A stretch of DNA of 64,000 nt from Leptidea sinapis (GCF_905404315.1 NC_066279.1:12501-76500); one strand, 5' to 3'. Shown: positions 20,757 to 31,556, numbered from the stretch's first letter. Notes: generated by a model from the letters alone, not told the origin. A program made the numbers and translations.

Positions 20757-21018
20757 ATGGCAACCTGATCTAATTTTAATTTACAAAATAGAGCTTCCCC
20801 TTTAATAGAACAAATAATTTTTTTTCATGACCATACTTTAATTATTTTAATTATAATTACTATTTTAGTTATATATTTAATAATAAATTTATTTTTTAAT
20901 AAATTTATTAATCGATTTTTAATAGAAGGACAAATAATTGAATTCATTTGAACTATTTTACCAGCAATTACATTAATTTTTATTGCTCTTCCTTCTCTTC
21001 GATTATTATACCTAATAG
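20757..21018 (+). pseudogene. COX2: Mitochondrial COX2, 5' fragment (block D)
   Basis: First 87 codons; cut after CCTAATAG at 21018, where nuclear sequence begins. A C at 20945 changes the conserved IELIW to IEFIW. Confidence 0.93.
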
Positions 21019-21520
21019 GACAAGGAAGAGTCACACTGTCGTCTAGTTCCAAGTTGCTCACGCGGCTCCCAAACGTGGTTACTCACATGCCTCTAATGAC
21101 AATCTTCTGCTAATGACACTCCGAGAATACCAGGTGTCCGGCTACATCCTCTTGGGATATCCGACCATTGTCTGTTTACTACAACAGTTTCTGCGTATGT
21201 CACTATAAGTCAGCATATAGGGATGCGTTCCTTTTTGTTTTTGTTTTCCCTTCTGATCCTCCTGCTAATACAGTTGGTAATACCGATATAGGTTCACTAC
21301 ATCAGTTAAAACTAGTTGTAGCTGACTTCAAATCACACGCGAATCGAAACGCGTTTCAGTGCTGAACACAGTAAAGTTCAAAAATCAAAAGAGATAAGGA
21401 AGCCATGCCGAGCCATGCAGGAAATTTATAAATACATTTCATTATTTATTGTGTAATAAGTTCACTTGCAGCAACAACTGGCCCCAGTTTCTTATTGTTT
21501 TAATGCACAATTTGTACTTT
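21019..21520. other. Nuclear flank of mitochondrial block, nothing recognised
   Basis: Moderately GC (for this region) unique-looking sequence right of the mitochondrial junction. No coding frame I trust. Confidence 0.4.
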
Positions 21521-21524
21521 TTAT

Positions 21525-22148
21525 GGTTCCGTAGCCAAATGGCAAAAAACGGAACCCTTATAGATTCGTCATGTCTGTCTGTCTGTCCGTCCGTATGTTA
21601 CAGACACTTTTTACCGAAACGATAGGAACTGTTGAAACTTCTTTTAAAAAAACAAAAAATTTTGTCAAATCAAACCAATACGTGGTATCTATGGATAGGT
21701 TTTCAAAAATGATATTGAGGTTTCTCATATATTTTTCTTCTAAACTGAATAGTTTGCGCGAGAGACACTTCCAAAATGGTAAAAAGTGTGTCACACCCAC
21801 CCCTGTAACATCTAAAATAAGAGAATGGTAAAACTAAAAGAATATATGATTTACATTACCATGCAAACTTTCACCGAAAATTGGTTTGAACGTGATCTAG
21901 TAAGTAATTTGTTATGTTTTTAAAGTAATAACCCTCACTTCTAGGATTAATACACAAATAAAATTTGAAAAACAAAATTATATGAACGATGCGGGACTCG
22001 ATATCTATCAGATCTATATCTTCATAAAATTTTGTTTTTCAAATTTTATTTATCTAGTAAGTAGTTTTTTAACTACAAGAACTTTTATATAAAGTTACTG
22101 CTGCGGAACCCTTCATTGGCGAGTCCGACTCGCACTTGGCCGCTTTTT
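21525..22148 (+). repeat. Lepidopteran dispersed repeat (GTTCCGTA... to ...GGCCGCTTTTTTG)
   Basis: It begins GGTTCCGTAGCCAAATGG with a (TGTC)n stretch (21571-21590) and ends GCGAGTCCGACTCGCACTTG then GCCGCTTTTTT. These two termini recur in many lepidopteran genomes. The open frames inside are not genes. A 5'-fragment-like relative lies near 43960-44000. Confidence 0.6.
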
Positions 22149-22149
22149 T

Positions 22150-22920
22150 GCAGAATATAATTAACATAGTTTATATAATGGTTTAACATAACAACACGAT
22201 ACACAAAGGCATGTAAACAAGTTATCGACACTTTTCCTGTCGGTAACGTATTCCTGTGTACTTATTTGTAAAGCGATCGTGCCATTCGAGATACAAATAT
22301 CGATATCGAAGGTTAAGAGACATCACTACAGCCGTCATACAAATTTCAAACATAATATATTCCCAGTAAGTGTATTCCATATTAAATCTAAGAGTGAGGT
22401 CAGGTCATAAAGACTGTCAAATATAAGTAAACTAATGGCAAAAAAGTATGAATTATTACAATTTATTAGTACGTATTGGAATTTTTATGTTTAAGTAGCA
22501 TATGCTTGCGACTTTGTCCATTGTATTTGCATCAGGAACTCTTAAAAATATACCCTCAATGATTTTAAATTGAATCCAACATCCATTTCTGTACTCTGGC
22601 AACGTGTATGAAATTTTTTTATAGCCAAATTCTACTTTTGCCAAACAGATGTTGCAACACTAGAGGAAGGAGTTTACTCGCATTTTTAAGGTGCCCTTGT
22701 TGTAGCATTCTGGAAACACTGGAGTGTAATGAGGACTTCAAAATACTGTCTAATAAAATGTTTATACCAAGACTCTTTAAATAGCTGCTTGAAATTAACT
22801 TTTATAGTATTAGTGAATATTTAAATAATTAGTGTTAAGTTGTTGCATGCTTTTAATATAAGCTGGATAGAGGACACATTATAATATTTAAGATCTAGAC
22901 ATAACCTATTGCAAAAGCAA
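22150..22920. other. No gene seen
   Basis: AT-rich sequence without recognisable coding or RNA signals. Confidence 0.35.
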
Positions 22921-23013
22921 AATAAATAATTTCATTCATTTCATGCATTCATTCATTTCATTCATACATTTCATTCATTCATTTCATTTCATTTCATTCA
23001 TTCATTCATTACA
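22921..23013. repeat. Imperfect (ATTC/ATTTC)n microsatellite
   Basis: Alternating CATTC and CATTTC units over about 90 bp. Confidence 0.9.
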
Positions 23014-23458
23014 TACTTTGGTGGGACGTGGAAGAAAGTTCCTTGAAAACAGCACTGGAAAGGAACAGACATCCAGATGGTAGGAATGATCCAATTTTGT
23101 GGCGTATTGTGTGAAGGTGGAATCCGGCGGCAGAAATCAGGTCAAACATATTACAAGAAAACGTGCAGTCGAATTGATAACTTCCTCCTCTTTTGAAGTA
23201 GTTTAATAATAAAAAAACTAATGAATACATAACATTTTTTAAAAATTATATTCATAGATAACTTACGCTAGCACTCATGTGGTAAAGTCATCTTTATCTT
23301 TTTTAAAAGTCAATAAGTGCACATATTATTAAAATAATAATTAATACAAAACTAACCACATAGGTATGTTGATAATTAATAAAAATCCTTTCCTTTAATA
23401 AATAAAGAAAACATGATTTAACAGATAACTTTATTTTTATAATTAAATGCCTACATAC

Positions 23459-23866
23459 TTAGAACTTCCTGGAGTATTGAATGTCGTCTCTATACGGCGA
23501 AGCGCCACCCTTGCTGTAATACCTTGCATTAGGATCATCAGCGTATACCTCAACCTCAAACCTATAGCCCCGCAAAATACTTGGACTCTTCAAACCTATA
23601 GTCACACTCTTCTGTCCTATACCGCCGCTTTCAATAAACGCCTCTCCATCCTTGTCATCCCGCAGGTCGGTGACAAAGACAGCGCTAATTATTTCATTTG
23701 AGGGCGCAGTTACTATAATATCGTCTGTCCTTTTCCATAGCGCGGGATCTGCTTCTTTGATCTCAGTTATTAGCTTTTTCGAGTTTGGAGCTGCGTATCC
23801 TAATCTTAAATCATTTGACGTCACAAAACCCACATATATAAACAAAAAGAATAATTTTACGAACAT
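23459..23866 (-). CDS. MBF2-family small secreted protein 1
   Basis: I recognise the MBF2 fold family, named after silkworm multiprotein bridging factor 2 and abundant in insects, mostly as small secreted proteins. The start is taken as the Met at 23866 (MFVKLFFLFIYVGFVTS, a good signal peptide) rather than 23890, which adds MSDRHTAR before it. Mature part: NDLRLGY, a middle segment with D-LRDDKDGEA, ESGGIGQKSVTIGLKSPS and the end strand GYRFEVEVYA, then a ~20-residue extra tail. About 135 residues, near family size. An AATAAA lies downstream on the minus strand (23430-23435). It is one of four related loci in 15 kb. Function unknown; a direct role in transcription is doubtful given the signal peptide. 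Confidence 0.85.
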   Translation of the reverse strand: MFVKLFFLFIYVGFVTSNDLRLGYAAPNSKKLITEIKEADPALWKRTDDIIVTAPSNEIISAVFVTDLRDDKDGEAFIESGGIGQKSVTIGLKSPSILRGYRFEVEVYADDPNARYYSKGGASPYRDDIQYSRKF

Positions 23867-24223
23867 TCTGGCTGTATGTCTGTCACTCAAATGACAGCTG
23901 CGACAAAAATTGTACTTTTATAATGTTGTTTTAGTAGACACTATTAGATCATAGCTTCTTGGTATTAGCAGTAGAGCGCTAAAATTAATACTTATGGGTA
24001 GTGTTAAGTCAATTGTTATAAGGTATTATTGAGAATAAGTTTAAGTGAATGACGATTCGTGTTATTATTATAAAGCAGGTGTCGTACACTTTTTATTTGT
24101 ACATACTCGTACATAACCTTTAAATTTTAATGTACGTAATCTTATTATATGTTATTTATTAAAAATTCAAGTTAATTTCATATGTAGCCGCAAATCTCAC
24201 AAAGTTTTTCATGAATTTCAAAG

Positions 24224-24257
24224 TTGCCCAACATGTATCCATCTCCATGTTGGGCAA
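24224..24257. repeat. Perfect 12-bp hairpin
   Basis: TTGCCCAACATG, 10-nt loop, CATGTTGGGCAA, inside a wider inverted pair of ATGAATT/AATTCAT words. Probably the core of a small MITE. Confidence 0.75.
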
Positions 24258-24319
24258 CCTCCATAGGTTGCTAATTCATGAAGTCAAAGCTAGGCCACGA
24301 AGCTATTTCTCCTTTTCAA

Positions 24320-24349
24320 CTAAGGCTAAGTAAAAGTACCTAGCCTTAG
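24320..24349. repeat. 9-bp hairpin
   Basis: CTAAGGCTA, 12-nt loop, TAGCCTTAG. Just upstream of a CAGGGTGTTACAAAA-type repeat terminus at 24358. Confidence 0.6.
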
Positions 24350-24357
24350 TAAAGCTA

Positions 24358-24600
24358 CACAGGGTGTTACAAAACTGCCCGTAAAGCCGAAAGGAGGTAA
24401 ATGGTGCATTAGAATAAAATTTAAGAACCGTAGTAACGCTGTATCACGTACCCCAAAAAAATTTTTTTCACTGATGTGCAAACTTTTCTTCGATAAAATT
24501 AAAGAGTAAACTACGCAGTATGTACTTACAAATGTAGGTAGAACTCTACCTAATTCGCGGAAAAACAAAAATATTAAATAAACCTAACCTAATGAAACAA
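24358..24600. repeat. Possible DNA-transposon terminal region
   Basis: It starts CAGGGTGTTACAAAACTG, which looks like a terminal inverted repeat end. It lies 200 bp from the transposase-like tail at 24803-25027, so both may belong to one decayed element. Weak evidence. Confidence 0.3.
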
Positions 24601-24621
24601 AGTTAAAGAACTCTTATTTTT

Positions 24622-24740
24622 AACCGACTCCCAAAAGGAGGAGGTTATCAATTCGATCGGTATTTTTTTTTATGTATGTACACCGATTACTCTGAGATTT
24701 ATGATTATTTAAAACATATCAATATGTAGCAACATAATAG
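24622..24740. repeat. Lepidopteran 'ACCGACT..AAAAGGAGGAGGTT' repeat
   Basis: The start word AACCGACTCCCAAAAGGAGG then AGGTTATCAATTCGATCGGT and a T-run recurs at 40682 (plus strand) and in part at 28201. A common lepidopteran dispersed repeat end. Confidence 0.6.
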
Positions 24741-24802
24741 TATTTTATTGACATTAAAGGTAAAGGTAAAGGTTTGCATAAGAGGTGTATTAAACTAAAT
24801 TT

Positions 24803-25027
24803 TTAGTTATTTGATACTTTACAGTTTTTGAAGTCGGTTTTTTTAAACGTATTTTTTTTTTCATAATAAAACGTCAAAGGAGGCAACGGCTCAAAGTGTG
24901 CTCCGCCTTGCTCAATACACCACCTCGCTCGTGGGGATATGCCTTGTATGGCATTTCGCACCATCGTCGGTGTTATTGATGCGAAAATCAATCCAACACG
25001 CTGTTCCATCTCACACATTTCATTCAC
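24803..25027 (-). pseudogene. Possible Tc1/mariner-type transposase C-terminal fragment
   Basis: A 74-residue frame containing TPTMVRNAIQGISPRARWCI then EQGGAHFEPL. The pattern of Arg-rich helix followed by Cys, Asn/Gln-Gly-Gly-His-Phe-Glu closes many insect DDE transposases. No DDE core is present, so it is a relic at most. Confidence 0.4.
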
Positions 25028-25433
25028 ATAATCATTTTTTCAAAGATGAAATTTTTTGAAGCCAGTACTTGAGTATAATGACATCTTTGTATTGAGGTAG
25101 CAAACACTTATGAATGAAAAATAGAAAAACCAGACTAGAAAAGTAGACAATTATTAGGTAAAATAGGCACGTAGGCCTTTCTGTTTAATAGTCTGGTTCC
25201 CTGACATGACAGCTTACTAGGGTTGACAAATTTATGGCTTTGGCCTTCAGATTAGGCTGGTATCACTTTATCTTAACATAACTTTAAACACAAAAATGTT
25301 TGGTACCCCTGTTTAAATGACGCCACACGTAAAGTACGTAAACTATTAGCAACATTATTAAATAAATTTATTAACACCATTACCATTCATGCAGCGTACA
25401 TTTTTACCATTTGTTAAAATACTATCAATAATA

Positions 25434-25817
25434 ATGAACGTATCAGCCATGTTTCTATTACGAATTGCTTTAGTGGCGACCATTTTGAATTTTGTTTACG
25501 CTCATGACTTGATACTTGGATATCCAGATTTAAATTCGAAAGTAATCTACAATAAAGTGCATCAAGAAAATCCTGCAGTGTGGGTACGATCAGAGACTTT
25601 TACAGTAAATTGTTCGCGCGGTGAAGTTATAAATGCTATTCGAGTGTTGGATCTGAGAAATGACAAGTGGGGAGAGGTGTATTTGAAAAAAGGCGGTATT
25701 GGGCAATCCTTTGTTACGCTGGAATTAGACAGCCCTAGTATCTTCCGAGGTTATAATTTCCTGGTAGAAGTTTACGCTATACAGACTGGATATTTCATGT
25801 CTATTCATGGTAAATAA
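25434..25817 (+). CDS. MBF2-family small secreted protein 2
   Basis: Same family as 23459-23866. Starts at 25389, 25434 or 25449 are possible; 25434 (MNVSAMFLLRIALVATIL) or 25449 gives a clean signal peptide ending near FVYA. Shared marks are HDLILGYPDLNSKVI, ENPAVW, VLDLRNDKWGEVYLKKGG then IGQSFVTLELDSPS, and GYNFLVEVYA. The pair is arranged head to head with gene 1 (about 1.6 kb between starts), as expected from an inverted local duplication. AATAAA words overlap the stop region (25813-25821). No break seen. Confidence 0.85.
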   Translation: MNVSAMFLLRIALVATILNFVYAHDLILGYPDLNSKVIYNKVHQENPAVWVRSETFTVNCSRGEVINAIRVLDLRNDKWGEVYLKKGGIGQSFVTLELDSPSIFRGYNFLVEVYAIQTGYFMSIHGK

Positions 25818-25829
25818 ATAAAATGTTAA

Positions 25830-26320
25830 CTATTGCTTGATTTTTATTTATATTTTTCCATTTATCGTCTTCTTCTGCAGTTCCTTTTACAAACTTTGCA
25901 ATTAGAAATATACTTCCATATTTTAAAAATAATCGTATCTAAATGATCATTTGACGTTTTCTTTTGGGGTGCTGTGGGATTTGTGGTAGTGGATATATGT
26001 ATAGCGCATAGACTTGGAATATACTAGTGTGTATACGACTTGACAGCCCACAGAACGCAGAAAATCTTTCTGTATTCTGTGTGACACCAATTTTGATTTG
26101 CCGATGTGTGCGTTAGCTAGTGCTAACGCTTAAAAAAATACTCTACTACTACTCAGCTAGCTAGTTTGATATTCAAAATAATATGGAGCTATTTCCAAGA
26201 GTGGCTGACTGTTTACGACTTGACAATCAAAATCGATTACAGTAACTATAGAGATGTTCTTATTTTTCGCACGTGTTTGTCTTATTCCTCGCTTGGACGA
26301 AGTATATGGTTTTGCCTTAG
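25830..26320. other. No gene seen
   Basis: AT-rich intergenic sequence with scattered short repeats; nothing supported. Confidence 0.35.
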
Positions 26321-27062
26321 ATCACCATACGTATAGGTAGACTATGACAGCTGTGAAAACATCGAAAAAAATAGAGTTTAGAGTTAACATAATTTTTGAG
26401 CCGCCTTTTTTCAAGTACAAGTTAATTTTCAATTTAAGTATTAAATTAATAAATACTTTTACAACAAACACATCAAACTTTAGAAACAAGGAGAATAAGC
26501 ACGTGTAAATAAACAATTCGTAAACGACAACAATAGTCAATTGACAATTACTCAATTAATCATATTCAATAATTGTTGGGTTGTTTGCAAGTGACAGCTC
26601 CGTGGCTTTATTACCCTTCCAAATGGGCAACACATACTAGCATACAGTTTCCAATAAGTTCCGAAGCTTCTCAAGTTGAAGTATTTTAATTTATGCTACT
26701 AAATACAGATGTTAACAATATTAGGGGTGTCTTAATAATAACTATGTGACTTCTCTAATGAGTTAGCTTATATAATTCGTTCATTTCATGTTCATTCACT
26801 CAGAGCTTACTTTTATTGGCTGGTTTAGTAAGTGAACAGTGAATACTTGATCGGCTGTGTAACAGATGGTTAGGAATTCATCGACTGATTTATCAAACAC
26901 TGGTTAAAGGAGAGTCTGTGAACTCCGCCATAACACAAATAGATCGATATCGCTATACAAATCGCGAGTGTAAGACGTAGCTTGTCACGCACACTACAGT
27001 ATTAAACTGGGGTTGTTTTTATCGGTTGTCTAACAGCAAGAAACTCTATCTAGACGCATAAA
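26320..27062 (-). repeat. MITE-like repeat, interrupted copy
   Basis: The two ends (26320-26395 and about 26935-27062) are the inverted counterpart of the element at 41410-41609. Shared words are GCGAGTGTAAGACGTAGCTT with TGTCACGCACAC, TTTTTATCGGTTGTCTAA, and TAGAGTTTAGAGTTAAC. About 540 bp of other sequence lies between the halves. Confidence 0.55.
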
Positions 27063-27215
27063 TTATCTAAGGCTTTTGCAACAGGCTCCCAGAAATTTCG
27101 AAATATATTTTAACATGCCCTTTGTTATATGAAAGTTACATTAAAGAAAATGATTTCCAGGAAATAAAAAAATTGTATGAATGTAATACATTTCCACGTT
27201 GGATAACTAATTAAT

Positions 27216-27525
27216 GTTTTTTCTTATGAAAATAAGGGACGAGACGAACAGGTCGTTCAGCTGATGGTAATTGATACTCCTTGCCTATTACAATGCAGTG
27301 CCGCTCAGGATTCTTGGAAACCCCAAAGAGAAGCGGCACTACAATTGCGCTCGTTACCATGAGACATAACATGTTAAGTCTCATTTGTCCAGTAATATCA
27401 GTAGTTTACGGCTTTCAGATCGAAACACAATAATGCGTACACATTACTGCTTCACATCAGAAATAGGCGCCGTTGTGGACCCATAATCTACCCGGCATCC
27501 TGTGCAAAGGAGCATCCCACTGGTA
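27216..27525 (+). repeat. Dispersed repeat family X, copy 1
   Basis: ~310 bp unit: AAGGGACGAGACG at the start, CAGCTGATGGTAATTGATA, TTACAATGCAGTGCCGCTCA, GAGACATAA, ATTACTGCTTCAC, and the end CAAAGGAGCATCCCACTGG. Related copies are at 28264, 36785, 43530, 53850 and a split copy around 60975/61655. Not coding. Confidence 0.8.
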
Positions 27526-27529
27526 TAAG

Positions 27530-28260
27530 CCGAACCGTTGGCTAAAATACGCGTAGATAGTATCTACTTTGTAGCTACTCCGCACATCTGGCTCAATGAG
27601 CCAAGTTTCCCACACCAAACGGCACAAAGATGTAAGATTCACATAGATATATTATTGAAAATATTATTACTTTTGGAAATATATTTTAGTTACAATAATA
27701 CACAATCTCAAACATATTTGTGTCTTTCTAACTTTTCGTCGTAGAGTTGTTATTTTAGCGTTATTCATGCTATAACATATTCTTTGATTTCACTAAGATA
27801 CTCACAAATATGTCAAATATTTGAAACGTTTGATGTCTTCAGCAGTCAAAGCCCAGCACCAATTATCCGGACATGAGAAGGAACCAGAGTATCGACGCAA
27901 GGCCCACATCAACGCACGTTCATTTGCCAAAACAATCTCCTCATGAACCAGTTGATAGTTCTAAAATACGTTTCAGTAAATAACTGCAAGACATTTCATA
28001 GTGAATTCCCGACATTTACATCATTTAACCTTGAGCGATACAGAGGCTCACAAACTAAGGCCTACGCGTCACTACTTATTGCCGATTCAACAATACTTTC
28101 ACCTTGAAAATACGCGAATAACATAACAATATCTGGAATATCAGTTGATTCAGCAGTGGCATTGATATCTTACTGCCCACAGATTCATCACGAAAATTTT
28201 AAACCGACTTCAAAACAAATACGTGAGGATTTTATGAAGTTTTTAGTTCGTTTGGATTTT
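27530..28260. other. No gene seen
   Basis: Nothing recognisable except a fragment of the ACCGACTTC repeat near 28201. Confidence 0.35.
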
Positions 28261-28263
28261 TAA

Positions 28264-28458
28264 ATTCTGAGAGGTACTACAATTATTGCGCTCGTCACCT
28301 TGAGACATAGGATGTTATGTCTCATATAATGCCCAGTACTTTCACTAGCTACGGCCCCTTCAAACCGAAACACAATAATGCTTATTGCTTACACACACTT
28401 TATTATTGCTTTTTACTTTTTACTGCTGTCCTGTACAAAGGAGCCTCCCACTGATGAA
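28264..28458 (+). repeat. Dispersed repeat family X, truncated copy 2
   Basis: 3' two thirds of the unit, from the GGTACTACAATTATTGCGCT region to GGAGCCTCCCACTG. Confidence 0.7.
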
Positions 28459-28459
28459 T

Positions 28460-28980
28460 TATGTGAGTACCTAAATTATTATGCTTGCGCACAACATGAC
28501 CATAACATAGTCGAAAGACCACCTTCTAGTATAATGTGATCTATGAAGTCGTATTTATATTCAATCATCCTACTAATATCTAACCTAACTCTGCCAGCTT
28601 ACGGCCGCTCTCAATAACTTATCTATCCTTAGTTTAACTTACTAGAGGTACACAGATCTATCCTTTAACGCTTACTTACATTTCAATAACCTATCGACAT
28701 AAAGCATTGGACTATAACTATATTGCACTTATGTCCTATGACAGCAATGTATACGTAACTAGAGATACGATACTAGAGATATTGCAAACGGCCGTTAATG
28801 ACTGCTTGCCCTGCATATTTCAGTATGAGAACCTGATGATAATTGAATTAAAAGACACCTCTGTTTATGACATGATTATTCTAATATTGAACATTTTTAT
28901 GAGATAAAACCTTAAGTTGCGAATGCAACGGGCAACTACTAGTATTATTATTACACTTAAGAGTCATCAGCTCCAGTTTA
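28460..28980. other. No gene seen
   Basis: AT-rich sequence; a short open frame (28707-28907) has no supporting feature. Confidence 0.35.
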
Positions 28981-31250
28981 GTTTTAGAGAACATAAAGTA
29001 GTCAGTTCGTTTTGTAGAAGTAGGGCAATGTCAGACCAAAAAAGGTAACGATTATACCAGTTACGGGTAGCCGTCTTGAGAGGTTTAGAAGTAAATTGGT
29101 AAATACGACACCATTTTTGCACTGTGGTGAAACTGCTAATTTTCACTATAACTTAGTCTTCAATTCCTTCTGTGAGGAATTTGACAGGATTTCTACTCCA
29201 GTAACGGTGAAAGTAAACAATAAACATTGTTTTAATGATTGGGCAACAATGGGTATCCACAAAAGTCGTAAACGCTTATATGACCTTTATTATGAGGAAC
29301 ATTACAATAATAGTGAATAATTTAAAATATACGTAAAAACATCTCCAAGCTCTTTAAAGTAGTTTGTCATGAAGCGAAAACACGTTTCATTGCAGATAAA
29401 ATTAAAAGCAGTAATAATAAAGTAAAAGCTACTTGGAGTGTAATTAATAATGAAACTGGTAGATCAAAATGTCGTAACACCTCTATCTGTTTAAATATTA
29501 ATAATCGCGTTATAAATTCGGACATAGAAATTGCAAATGAATTTGATAAATACTTCTCTGAAATCCCGATTATCGCGACCAAAGACCTTAACTCTTCACC
29601 AAAAGCAGCATATGATATGCTTAAATTACACGTACCAGTATCTTCCACTGATTTGAAATTTAAGTATGTTACAGCGATATAATATCTAAATCTTCAAATT
29701 ATTTAACCTACAAAATACAAAAGACCTATGGGGCCATTCGACTAATATTGTAAAATAAGTACTTCACATTATAGCACCTGAATTAGCAATAATATTTAAT
29801 GAATGCATATATGAGGGTGTGTTCCCTGACCTCATGAAATACAGCAAAGTTATACCTATAGTATTATAGTTTGTTTAAATCGGGCAGTTCTTTTGACCCT
29901 GCTAACTTCAGACCTATTTCAGTGCTGTCTTTTTGTAAATTAATGAACAAAAATCAATTTGTTTTCACTAGGGGCTTATCAACAATTAATGCGGGTACTA
30001 GACTCATAGAGCACATCTTTGACGCCTGAGAAGAGTCACAGGATGCTTTGGGCATTTTTTGTGATTTGTCCAAAGCATTTGACTGCGTCCACTGTAACTG
30101 CGTACACTGAAACTTTACTCCTTAAACTAAAGCATTATCGAGTGAAAAATAGAGCCCTAAATCTGTTAAAATCATATTTAAGCGAAAGAGTTCAGATAGT
30201 CGATTTAAAGGGCAAACGGTCTTCGGGTAAACCTGTGGGAATAGGTGTTCCACAGGGTTCTATTCTCGGTCCTTTCTTGTTTCTTATATATATTATTCGA
30301 TCTACCGTTTGTGGTAGATGATAGCCATGAGATTGTATTGTTTGCTGATGATACTTCACTTATTTTTAAAGTGAAGCGACGTGTAGATATTGATGACGAG
30401 GTGTTTACCTCGTCATCAATATAGAGAGTGCATTGTTTAATGCACTCTCAAAGATAGTGCGTTGGTTTGAGACGAATAATCTGCACTTAAACAGTAATAA
30501 ATCCAAGTGTTTACAGTTCATTGCACCAAACACAGCGGAGGTACAAACCAACGTACTTGTAAATGACCAGAGATTGGAACTTGTGGACACTACGGTCTTC
30601 TTGGGTATCACGTTAGATAAAAAGCTTCAGTGGGGTCCACATATTGCCCATCTAGTAAATAGACTCAGCTCTGCGGCATATGCAGTTAGAAAGATTAGTA
30701 AGTACACGAATGTTGCGACCGCTAGATTAGTGTACTTCAGTTATTTTCACAGCATCATGACGTACGGTATTTTACTATGGGGTCATGCTGCTGACATTGA
30801 TATAGTGTTTGCACTGCAAAAGAGAGCTGTTCGTGCTATATATCGGCTTGGTTATAGACAAATTTAAAGAAATAAATATTATGACTGTTCATCGTCAGTA
30901 CATTTATGAAAATTTAATATACGTTCACAAAAATCGTCACCTTTTTGCTCTTAATAGTGATTTTCATTATTATAACACTAGAAATAAGGGATTGCTTGTA
31001 ACTAATTCTAGTAGGCTTCATAAGATACATAACAGCTTTAAGGGTAAATGTATACACTTCTATAATAAAGTCCCAGCCACTATTCAGGCATTATCTATAA
31101 ATAAGTTTAAATGTTTTATAAAAAAAATGGCTCAGTAAATCCTATTACTCCACTGCTGAATATCTAAATGATCGGACAGCCTGGGACTAGATTGTGATTA
31201 TTTTATAGCGATAGAAATGACTGTACAATATTGTATATTTTTATTGAAAA
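28980..31250 (+). pseudogene. Decayed LINE (Jockey/CR1-like) endonuclease-linker to reverse transcriptase
   Basis: Pieces of one non-LTR ORF2 in successive frames: GIHKSRKRLYDLYYEEHYNN (29260-29315), TWSVINNETGRSKCR (about 29430), a PELAIIFNECIYEGVFPDLM stretch (about 29780), DPANFRPISVLSF (29900), DLSKAFDCVH motif A (30070), GVPQGSILGPF (30247), FADDTSLIF (30340), NLHLNSNKSKCLQF (30480), HIAHLVNRLSSAAYAVRKIS, and the C-terminal EINIMTVHRQYIYENLIYVH (30870-31135). Several stops and frameshifts; dead. It also carries two snap-back palindromes (30387-30449). Confidence 0.85.
30387..30449. repeat. Tandem perfect palindromes inside the LINE relic
   Basis: Arms of 15 nt (30387-30401 and 30408-30422, loop TGTTTA), followed at once by arms of 11 nt (GAGAGTGCATT / AATGCACTCTC, loop GTTT). 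They sit where the LINE frame should read straight on from DIDD to ALSK. Confidence 0.9.
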
Positions 31251-31512
31251 GAGTGCAAAAAAGAATGCTGGGAGAGTTTCTTGCGCCGCTTCTTCTCTCT
31301 CAGAGCATTCAGCTCTCATTTGTTTCCGAAGCGGTAGTAGTATCTAGTAGTTATTAGAAATGACATCAAAAATAATTCTAAAGGCCGATTAATAAGGCCG
31401 GCAACGCTCCTGTGATTCCTCTGGTGTTGCAAGAGATTGTGGGCGGCGGTGATAACTTAACAACAGGTGACCCGTACGCTCGTTTGTCCTCCTATTCCAT
31501 AAAAAAAAATGC
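31250..31512 (+). repeat. SINE/LINE 3' tail with poly(A)
   Basis: It contains GCGCCGCTTCTTCTCTCTCA, then AGGCCGGCAACGCTCCTGTG, GGGCGGCGGTGATAACTTAA, CAGGTGACCCGTACGCTCGT, TTGTCCTCCTATTCCATA and A9. The GGCCGGCAACGC to GTCCTCCT module is the common lepidopteran retroposon tail; other copies are at 53711-53823 (plus) and 63450-63540 (minus). Confidence 0.65.
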
Positions 31513-31532
31513 CTTTTATGCCTCTTACTTGA

Positions 31533-31556
31533 CTGAATTTAGTCGACTAAATTCAG
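31533..31556. repeat. Perfect 24-bp palindrome
   Basis: CTGAATTTAGTC followed directly by its exact reverse complement, no spacer. A related imperfect pair lies near 32205-32235. Confidence 0.85.

Larger units (their letters stand above)
8111..21018. other. Compound mitochondrial DNA insertion (NUMT) or mitochondrial assembly chimera
   Basis: 12.9 kb of insect mitochondrial sequence in at least four blocks: A 8111-~16296 (COX1 3' end to CYTB, normal order), B 16322-17434 (COX1, inverted), C 17464-18641 (ND4-trnH-ND5, inverted relative to A), D ~18650-21018 (ND2 3' end to COX2). Overlapping blocks are nearly identical. The control region, rRNAs, ND1 and most of ND2 are absent. Reading frames use the invertebrate mitochondrial code (TGA Trp, ATA Met, AGA Ser) and would not be expressed from the nucleus. 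Confidence 0.85.

Noticed and set aside
20825..21061. Minus frame across the mitochondrial-nuclear junction
   Set aside because: It spans a breakpoint and has no similarity to anything recognised.
21558..21831. Overlapping frames on both strands
   Set aside because: They lie inside a dispersed repeat.
23866..23890. Upstream Met of MBF2 gene 1 as true start
   Set aside because: It places eight polar residues before the signal peptide core; the internal Met at 23866 gives a standard signal peptide. Not fully excluded.
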